64,000 nucleotides of DNA from an uncultured Lachnospiraceae bacterium (GTDB taxonomy: Bacteria; Bacillota; Clostridia; Lachnospirales; Lachnospiraceae), in NCBI GenBank assembly GCA_910578335.1, contig CAJTPU010000018.1, positions 1-64,000 on the forward strand. Reading direction: 5' to 3'. Shown here piece after piece: positions 57,784 through 64,000 of this stretch. Position 1 is the first letter of the stretch. Every line of letters starts with the position of its first letter. The notes under the pieces are model-generated. The model saw only the letters and a list, made by a program, of their open reading frames with translations, did no database searches and was not told the DNA's origin. The position numbers and the translations under genes were made by a program.

Positions 57784-58917
57784 TCAAAAGCACTTTCCTT
57801 TGCCATCTCCAAATTCCGCCTTCACACTTGTAGTGCAGTTTGGTGATTTGTGGGACAAAAGTACAGTGGTTTCAATATACTCATCATTGAGATAATTCTT
57901 TGCAATGCTTATATCTTTTGATGCGGGAAAATCCCCAGAAAAACTCTTCAATCCCATGAGAGACCGACTGGCATCCGCACGCTCGTATATAACTTCTGCT
58001 GCATGTCCATGCGCTGCATAATGTAATTTATTTTGTACCATATAATTAGTTAGTTCTTGAACATCCGTTATGTTAAGCCAATTTATAATACGCAATAAAT
58101 GATGACCGTCTAGCGTTGTTTCTCCACCTTCCCATTTTTGATATGTTCGGACAGACGCACCTATGGCACCTGCCAATTCCGCTTGAGTCGTGCCTTTACT
58201 TACACGAATTTCTTTAAGTGCCTTATGATTAAACTGCATATTTAATGATCCTTCATATATTTGCAACCAATACTCTTCGTCTTCATTTTCTTGTATATCT
58301 GCAAAAACATCTTCCCCATTTTCTCTTGGAATATATTGACAAACTGCATGAATTGATGTACTAGGTGTTAATTCTATAATCAATATTCCTTCCCGGGATT
58401 TATCTGCATCATATGTAATGCTTTTTACGTTTTTTACCTTTATCCCAATCCACTTCATTATCGGTTGACCTTTTTCATCGCATGGAAAGTGACCACAGCA
58501 TATATGCGCATTGTCTTCTCTGTAAAACCATTCTTTACCATACCTATCAGCATAGTAAGTTATCGGTTCCAATCCAGAGTATTCCAACGCCTCATTGTAT
58601 CTGGTAATAAATCTTTTCGGTTTTTTATCACTCCAGTTCAATTCGTCACACAGTTTAAAATAATGAATCCACCTTTTCATAATCACTTCTGCATCAATAC
58701 TCGATACTATCAGTTTTCGCATAGTATAACTTGCTAAAAGATCAGCTATTCCCTTTTTCTCTGATGGTGTATTAATCTGATCCAGAGGATAATTGAATAT
58801 CTCATATAAGCTAAGTCCTTGCTCATAAAATAGAAATTCCAGTCCTAGATACAACTCTTCAAGAGACTCAAATTCTGCATCTTCCTTCTTATATATGTTG
58901 AAAGAGAGCCTCTCCAT
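57784..58917 (-). CDS. HTH (XRE-like) domain protein with long N-terminal region
   Basis: A 377-residue protein. The C-terminal third has an XRE-type HTH (about 230-285: LKEIRVSKGTTQAELAGAIGASVRTYQKWEGGE). The first 225 residues are not recognised; they include CCGHFPCDEKG and many aromatic residues. It may be a transcriptional regulator or an antitoxin-like protein. AAGGA precedes the ATG. It follows the 59-residue small gene at 59006-59185 on the same strand after 88 bases, in an AT-rich region next to the large helicase. Confidence 0.7.
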   Translation of the reverse strand: MERLSFNIYKKEDAEFESLEELYLGLEFLFYEQGLSLYEIFNYPLDQINTPSEKKGIADLLASYTMRKLIVSSIDAEVIMKRWIHYFKLCDELNWSDKKPKRFITRYNEALEYSGLEPITYYADRYGKEWFYREDNAHICCGHFPCDEKGQPIMKWIGIKVKNVKSITYDADKSREGILIIELTPSTSIHAVCQYIPRENGEDVFADIQENEDEEYWLQIYEGSLNMQFNHKALKEIRVSKGTTQAELAGAIGASVRTYQKWEGGETTLDGHHLLRIINWLNITDVQELTNYMVQNKLHYAAHGHAAEVIYERADASRSLMGLKSFSGDFPASKDISIAKNYLNDEYIETTVLLSHKSPNCTTSVKAEFGDGKGKCF

Positions 58918-59005
58918 TGTTTTTCCTTATCAGTTTCATAGAAATAGAAAGAAATTCTCTTTATAAAACTATCAACGCATACTGGTTCAAAGCCATATCC
59001 ATCTT

Positions 59006-59185
59006 TTAAACACCAGTTATCCTCACCGATTGACCATTTTCTATTTTTTTACACTTTGAAAAAATATCATTTTTTACCACTTTATGTTTTTCTAAATATG
59101 AAACCATTTTTGTTACATCAAATTTATCCTTATTAACATATTGTTCTATAATCTGCATCTGTTCGTCTTTTAATGGTATCATCAT
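59006..59185 (-). CDS. 59-residue small protein
   Basis: A frame of 59 codons starts MMIPLKDEQM and ends GQSVRITGV with TAA at 59006-59008. GGAGG lies 5 bases before the ATG at 59185, a very good ribosome site, and an overlapping ATG at 59189 is out of frame. The protein is Lys-rich, probably helical, and has no signal peptide or membrane segment. I do not recognise it. Its place just before the HTH gene and after the helicase on one strand suggests a shared unit. Confidence 0.6.
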   Translation of the reverse strand: MMIPLKDEQMQIIEQYVNKDKFDVTKMVSYLEKHKVVKNDIFSKCKKIENGQSVRITGV

Positions 59186-59528
59186 TCATACCTCCTTTTA
59201 CGCTTATTATAATATGAAGATTTTGGGTAGTAAAGACAAAATATTATTCGTTTTGCACAAAATAAATTATTGATACAAAACAAAATGACCCAACAGAAAA
59301 CACGGCTATCCATTACGGATACCTAATTTTCTGTCAGACCATGAAAAGGGATGTCACAAGGCCGTGACATATCTCTATAAAATTATCTGTTTAACATTCC
59401 ATCAGGTAGCAAATCTGATAGAAATATTATACCAAATATTTGTTCGATTATTAAGCATGTGTATCATTTGTTTATACGCTCCGATACACATGCCCCAATC
59501 ACATCCTAAATATATGCTAAAGCAATTC
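59186..59528. other. AT-rich intergenic region after the helicase
   Basis: No gene is seen. It holds an 11-bp perfect inverted repeat GCATGTGTATC/GATACACATGC (59455-59465 and 59483-59493), 36 bases after the helicase stop, which may end that transcript though no T-run follows, and a short hairpin ATGTCAC/GTGACAT (59351-59370). Confidence 0.5.
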
Positions 59529-62500
59529 TCATAAGCTATTTCTAATCACAGAGTACGCATAGGGCATAGAATTTACGATTATTTTATCAGAAATCGGAAT
59601 CGCTCCATTAGGTATCATCCTGTCATCAGCCTTCCACATTGCAGGATATACGTATATTTCTGTTTTTTCTTGTCCTTTTACACCATAGATTTTATTACTT
59701 TCAAAAACAATGTCAAAACCTGCCTCTTCCAAACTTGCCATCTCTTTTATTCCTTTGATAAGTGCCACTTGCCTATCATAAGAGATTGGATCCGCAGTTT
59801 TCTTATTTTTACTCCAATCAAGCAGCTGTTTGGCTAAATGCCTATCAAGTAAATTTTGCACTCTCTGATTCCAATAGTGTTTTAAGCAATCATGGCAAGC
59901 GGTTTCGCAATGATTCTTACATTCCAAAACCTTGTATGTTTCTTCCAATAAGTCTGAAATACGCCCCGCAAGCATTGAACTATAACCTGCTCCACTCGAC
60001 AAACTATCAAAAAGAAAAATATCCACGCACACTTTATCCGTCGCATACCTTAATCGATATCCACCTTTCAAATCATTGAATTCGACATCTAACAATTGTC
60101 CAGCGGCCAGTACCATTGCCTCCGAAAGTGTCTGTGCGGCACCTTTTATCCACAGAGCGTCTGGCCTTGTATTAACATTTTCAGAATCCAAACTAATTTC
60201 AATCAAAATCATATCTGTTAAAAAACTATGGCCCAAAAATGCATTCGTAATACTACTATCAGGGTGAGTGCAACGAGTTCTCACTCTCGGATGCCTGTAT
60301 GGTGGTTGTATTTTCTGCAGCCCAAATCTGTCATCTCCCGGAACAGCAGCTCCACAATCTCCGCATACTGTAAAGCCCATTCCCTCAGGTCCTTGATTAA
60401 GTATTGTAAGTGGCTGGTCAGTCAAACGCCCATATCTTACCAATGCATAATCACTCGATTGTTTCATTTCACTATCTTTTATCGATGATGCATAGCTCGG
60501 CAATTCAGCATATGACATCTCTGCTTCTGCCTCAGCTTCTCGTATACTGCTTCCATCTATAGGAGCAAATCCCCAAGGTTTAATAACATGTTGATACTTT
60601 ATACTTTCCTGTAAACAGAACGGACATGTCTTGCCTGGATTTTCATATCCAACCCAATTACAAGCCGTATTTTCACAATAAAACAATGACTTATAATACT
60701 CTTTACTCTCAAAATATTTTCTTGCCGGATGCTCTTTATCTTCATCCTTAAATTTTGAATGGAAATTATAAATACCGCCTGACTTGTATGTCTTCTTATT
60801 TACCACAATCAACCGTCCTGGTGCATATTCGCTGATTGCCATATCCAGTGCTCTATCTGGTTCTTGTTCAACTTTACTTCCTTTGCTATCTTCAATACTA
60901 AAACCGACAACATTTCTCGGGAATGAATAAGTCGGGAATATGCCTTCTTCCAGAAAGACATCCAATAATTTCTTTTCATTGTCATTTGAGTCACAGTAAT
61001 CATCTTTAAAAGCATCTACCTTTTCTGATAACACTTTCACTGCGACTATGAATTCCTGTTTCTGCCCATCTATAAATTCCCGTTTTGATTTCGGAACCAA
61101 AGATTTAATTTCATTGTCAGTAAATCTTTTTGCTTGTACAAAAGCAAAAAATTCATCTCGATACAAATCAAAAAATTCAATGATTCCTACTGTATTTGCT
61201 GCAGTACCATATTTATCAAGAAATTCCGACACATAAATAACATTCAGATGTCGATATATCAGTTTTCGATTATCGGTATCTATCGACGGATGACGTGGTT
61301 CCCCTGCTATTATTTTTTGTGGATTATTAAAGTAATAACTATCATGCGGTCCATTATCTGTATATGTAATAATTGTTGATATTGCAGAACCTCTTCTTCC
61401 CGCACGTCCAGCTCTCTGTTGATAATTCTCACGCATAGGAGGAATATTTCTCAATCCCACAGCAGTTAATGAACCTATATCAATACCAACCTCCATCGTG
61501 GTCGTACAACTAAGAACGTCAACCGGGCCCTTATCATCTATATAGACATTCTGAAACCTTAACTCATACTCTTCTGTAGTAGACCACATATCAATCCTTT
61601 GATCCTTGTGGGAAAGCTGTGCAGTATGCTCTTCCGTATTTATCCTAGTCATAAGTGCATCTTTCTTTCCTGCAACAGCATCAAGAATAGGCTGTCTCCA
61701 AAACTCTAATCCTGCAAACTCATTTTTTGTCATGATTTCCGGCGTTCCTCCACAACACCAGACACACTTATCCCAAAGAGTATATGGAAACACACGACCA
61801 CAAGCAGGACATTTATACCAAGTACGTTCAGAATCAAAATTTAAAGTGATAACTTGTGGATTCAAGAACAATCTATCATTTTCATCCTTACCTTTTTGCG
61901 TAAACTTACACAAACCCTTGTAAATTAATTTCTGCTTATCCTGCTCTATTCCATTTGCTTTTAATAGTTTTTCGAAACGTGTAGGAAGTTTTCCATCAAT
62001 TTCAATACCAAAACGAGGAATATTGGTGAGACTTCTTCTAACATTTCTATTAATATCGTAGTCATATGCATAGCTATCTGTCAAAACTTCAGCACACCAT
62101 GCCGCAAATAACCCAAAGAATTGTTCTTCACTAATCCCTGTCTCATCTCTGTCAAGATCATCCAAAACCTCATCCAGCAGTGTTCCATTACATGGTTCTA
62201 TCCAACACAGACCCAAATCAGTAAAAGACCTGAAATTACTGCACAATATCTTAAGCAAATATCTTGAATATAGTTCTGGTACCGTTGCAAATCGCTGTTT
62301 TTTCAAATCTTCATAATTGATTTTTCGATTTCTTCTACCACCTCTCTGTGCCTGTCTATTGATAACTTCCTTCATCTCCTGTAGATGATCATGCAAGTCC
62401 TTTTCATCCTCACCATAAAAGAATCTTAACTTATTATCCAAAGCCACTTTTAAGAACGCAACATATAGTAAATCCATGCTAGCTTCATGATCCGTGTCAT

Positions 62501-64000
62501 CTGCCCACTTTTGGAGTTCTTTTGCAGAAACCGTCAAAGCTTTTCTCATTGCATCTTCATCTGCAACAGATGTAAGCTCTTTTGCCAATGTGGCCGCACG
62601 CTGCCTGCTGTCTGAAAACAATAATACCTTTCTTCCCGCATTTGGTGTAAGTTCCAGTTTTTCGGGATCAGTAATCATTGGAGGTTGAATCATCAACTGT
62701 TCTGAAACAAGGTGAAAGAACGGTTCATTTCCCTTTGTCGAGAAATCAGTTGTATGTAAATGCATTTTCTCACATCGAGGACAAGTCGAAAAAGTATACA
62801 CATTTGGAGAATCCTTCGGGCTTTTCAGCATAAATGCAACGTGCATATACTGCGGTTCTCCTGCGTGCTCATCATCCATTTCCAACCGTCCAGCAATAGA
62901 ATTTAACCATCCTGTCTTAACATCTTTTTTAGGTTTATATTGTGCACCGTTAGGAATTATGTAATAATGTACCTCATTAAAAGTTTTGTCGGTGACAATT
63001 CCCTTTTTATTCCATACAAAACGAGCCTGTGGTTCGTCTTTGTCAATGTATCCCTTCAAAAACAAGGCTCCACAAGTTCTATCATTCAATAATTCATAAA
63101 TTTTCCCGCCACATTTACATACATCGTCATGGTTGCCAATATATATCTTACCTAAAGGAATATCTGACGCATGATGTTTCTCAGAACAATTTGGATTAGC
63201 ACACGCATAAATCCCTCTAATTCCACGAAACATCATATGCAATCTTGATGGAAATAAAACCTGACCCTCTTTATTTTTCGCCATCGGAGCTATTGACAGC
63301 AATACGCTTACTGCCTCTTTCGCAATTTCTTCCGAAACTTTCGGAAAAACATTTGAAGCAAGCTTTTCAAAAGAAACTGCCTTGCCACGACAATTTTCCA
63401 TGATTTTTAATAATGATTTGAGCTTTATCAATTCTGAATATAACCACTGCTCAACCTCTTTTTCTTTTGAAAAACTGCACTTATTTGTGTCCAAATTGAC
63501 AAGTTCTCCAAATTTTTTTATCGCTTCCAGTCTATCCTCCGAATGCAAAGAATCAATGTCGAACACAGCTATTTTCTCTGGCTTCACGTCATAACTATGC
63601 TCATACTGTATTTTTTCACGCTCTCCAGTAATTATTTGAATTTCATGCAATTCCGGATTATCAACAGCAGTCAGATCACAGATAAATTTTTCTACTTTAG
63701 CATTTTCATTCTGAGGAATACTTGCACTCGTTAATATAAATTGTAATTTTTCTCTCTTAACGCTCAGTTTATACAAAAAGCGTCTTATTAGCAACGCAAC
63801 TTCTCCGCCAGAGGCACCTCTATACATATGAGCTTCATCAATAATAAACAATAATTTATTATCTTCATCTTGTTCAAGCCATTTCTTTGTGTCTTCCCAA
63901 ATACTCTGCTCTTCCTGCCTCATAAGCATATACTCAAGCATGGAATAGTTTGTAATCAGGATATCTGGTGTATTTTCTTGCATTTCAAATCTGGTTATCA
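59529..64000 (-). CDS. large DEAH helicase with DUF1998-type C-terminus (partial)
   Basis: The frame is open to the right edge, about 1490 residues visible; the N-terminus with Walker A is beyond it. The visible part starts ITRFEMQENTPDILITNYSMLEYML, a helicase Ib/II region. Motif II is FIIDEAH, motif III ILTSAS, and motifs V and VI follow with TTTMEVGIDIGSL and NYQQRAGRAGRRG, so ATPase activity is plausible. Cys clusters CANPNC, CKCGG and CPACGRVF/CVWCCGG suggest zinc sites. The tail CKNHCETACHDCLKHYWN is the DUF1998/MZB cysteine motif of COG1205 helicases (YprA/MrfA-like). Such very large forms often lie in phage-defence loci such as DISARM; whether this one does cannot be decided here. Confidence 0.85.
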   Translation of the reverse strand, partial: ITRFEMQENTPDILITNYSMLEYMLMRQEEQSIWEDTKKWLEQDEDNKLLFIIDEAHMYRGASGGEVALLIRRFLYKLSVKREKLQFILTSASIPQNENAKVEKFICDLTAVDNPELHEIQIITGEREKIQYEHSYDVKPEKIAVFDIDSLHSEDRLEAIKKFGELVNLDTNKCSFSKEKEVEQWLYSELIKLKSLLKIMENCRGKAVSFEKLASNVFPKVSEEIAKEAVSVLLSIAPMAKNKEGQVLFPSRLHMMFRGIRGIYACANPNCSEKHHASDIPLGKIYIGNHDDVCKCGGKIYELLNDRTCGALFLKGYIDKDEPQARFVWNKKGIVTDKTFNEVHYYIIPNGAQYKPKKDVKTGWLNSIAGRLEMDDEHAGEPQYMHVAFMLKSPKDSPNVYTFSTCPRCEKMHLHTTDFSTKGNEPFFHLVSEQLMIQPPMITDPEKLELTPNAGRKVLLFSDSRQRAATLAKELTSVADEDAMRKALTVSAKELQKWADDTDHEASMDLLYVAFLKVALDNKLRFFYGEDEKDLHDHLQEMKEVINRQAQRGGRRNRKINYEDLKKQRFATVPELYSRYLLKILCSNFRSFTDLGLCWIEPCNGTLLDEVLDDLDRDETGISEEQFFGLFAAWCAEVLTDSYAYDYDINRNVRRSLTNIPRFGIEIDGKLPTRFEKLLKANGIEQDKQKLIYKGLCKFTQKGKDENDRLFLNPQVITLNFDSERTWYKCPACGRVFPYTLWDKCVWCCGGTPEIMTKNEFAGLEFWRQPILDAVAGKKDALMTRINTEEHTAQLSHKDQRIDMWSTTEEYELRFQNVYIDDKGPVDVLSCTTTMEVGIDIGSLTAVGLRNIPPMRENYQQRAGRAGRRGSAISTIITYTDNGPHDSYYFNNPQKIIAGEPRHPSIDTDNRKLIYRHLNVIYVSEFLDKYGTAANTVGIIEFFDLYRDEFFAFVQAKRFTDNEIKSLVPKSKREFIDGQKQEFIVAVKVLSEKVDAFKDDYCDSNDNEKKLLDVFLEEGIFPTYSFPRNVVGFSIEDSKGSKVEQEPDRALDMAISEYAPGRLIVVNKKTYKSGGIYNFHSKFKDEDKEHPARKYFESKEYYKSLFYCENTACNWVGYENPGKTCPFCLQESIKYQHVIKPWGFAPIDGSSIREAEAEAEMSYAELPSYASSIKDSEMKQSSDYALVRYGRLTDQPLTILNQGPEGMGFTVCGDCGAAVPGDDRFGLQKIQPPYRHPRVRTRCTHPDSSITNAFLGHSFLTDMILIEISLDSENVNTRPDALWIKGAAQTLSEAMVLAAGQLLDVEFNDLKGGYRLRYATDKVCVDIFLFDSLSSGAGYSSMLAGRISDLLEETYKVLECKNHCETACHDCLKHYWNQRVQNLLDRHLAKQLLDWSKNKKTADPISYDRQVALIKGIKEMASLEEAGFDIVFESNKIYGVKGQEKTEIYVYPAMWKADDRMIPNGAIPISDKIIVNSMPYAYSVIRNSL

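Noticed and set aside
1..64000. CRISPR arrays, prophage modules, rRNA genes and intact insertion sequences
   Set aside because: No regularly spaced repeat array, phage structural gene, rRNA sequence or transposase was found.

Overview
The window looks like chromosome of a Gram-positive gut Lachnospiraceae-type bacterium (Clostridia), close in gene content to Ruminococcus gnavus or Blautia. The basis is strong GGAGG ribosome sites before almost every gene, sigma-A style promoters, an AgaSK-type alpha-galactosidase/sucrose-kinase fusion, Fe-S aldo/keto reductases, an ECF vitamin-transporter S component, Msm/Mal-type sugar ABC genes without their own ATPase, and a sporulation-type cell-wall protein. 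The species is inference only.

Layout. 0-5 kb: two glycine tRNAs, an SGNH hydrolase, a GH36 alpha-galactosidase and a PurF-like protein without the N-terminal catalytic cysteine. 5-9 kb: a DUF3810 membrane protein, then the most interesting locus of the window: a 55-residue secreted-type peptide gene convergent with, and overlapping by 3 bp, a 626-residue regulator built from two HTH plus helical-repeat modules. A perfect 17-bp inverted repeat abuts the peptide promoter. This has the architecture of an RRNPP-like quorum-sensing pair. 9-13 kb: a compact five-gene operon (acyltransferase, ECF sigma, anti-sigma, endonuclease IV, SseB). 13-22 kb: a TetR/MFS efflux operon, a WYL regulator coupled to a hybrid histidine kinase, an aldo/keto reductase, an MFS transporter and a HerA-like ATPase. 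22-37 kb: a propeller/HD-GYP receptor, a small set of FliD-like and DUF6033 genes, a uridine kinase/ECF-S/aldo-keto reductase operon, a SpoIID-like/LysM protein with a sigma-K-like promoter, a membrane EAL protein, and a flavodoxin lipoprotein divergent from a LysR gene. 38 kb: a MATE exporter truncated by a three-copy pentanucleotide repeat.

39-54 kb is carbohydrate utilisation. A GPH symporter and GH2 beta-galactosidase diverge from an AraC regulator. A raffinose-type operon holds a solute-binding lipoprotein, two permeases, AgaSK and a GH13_18 phosphorylase, all overlapping or nearly so, divergent from a second AraC regulator. The system should import raffinose-family sugars, remove galactose, phosphorylate sucrose and phosphorolyse it. 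The ABC ATPase must come from elsewhere. A 235-bp palindromic element sits between the promoter and the ribosome site of the first AraC gene, and a solo copy of its end lies near 30.2 kb between 12-bp direct repeats.

54-64 kb: a chemoreceptor, then a visibly more AT-rich stretch with a GNAT enzyme, an HTH protein, a 59-residue small protein and a very large DEAH helicase of the DUF1998/COG1205 type whose N-terminus lies beyond the right edge. This could be the edge of an accessory or defence island. All calls were made by eye from the sequence and translations. No database searches were run.
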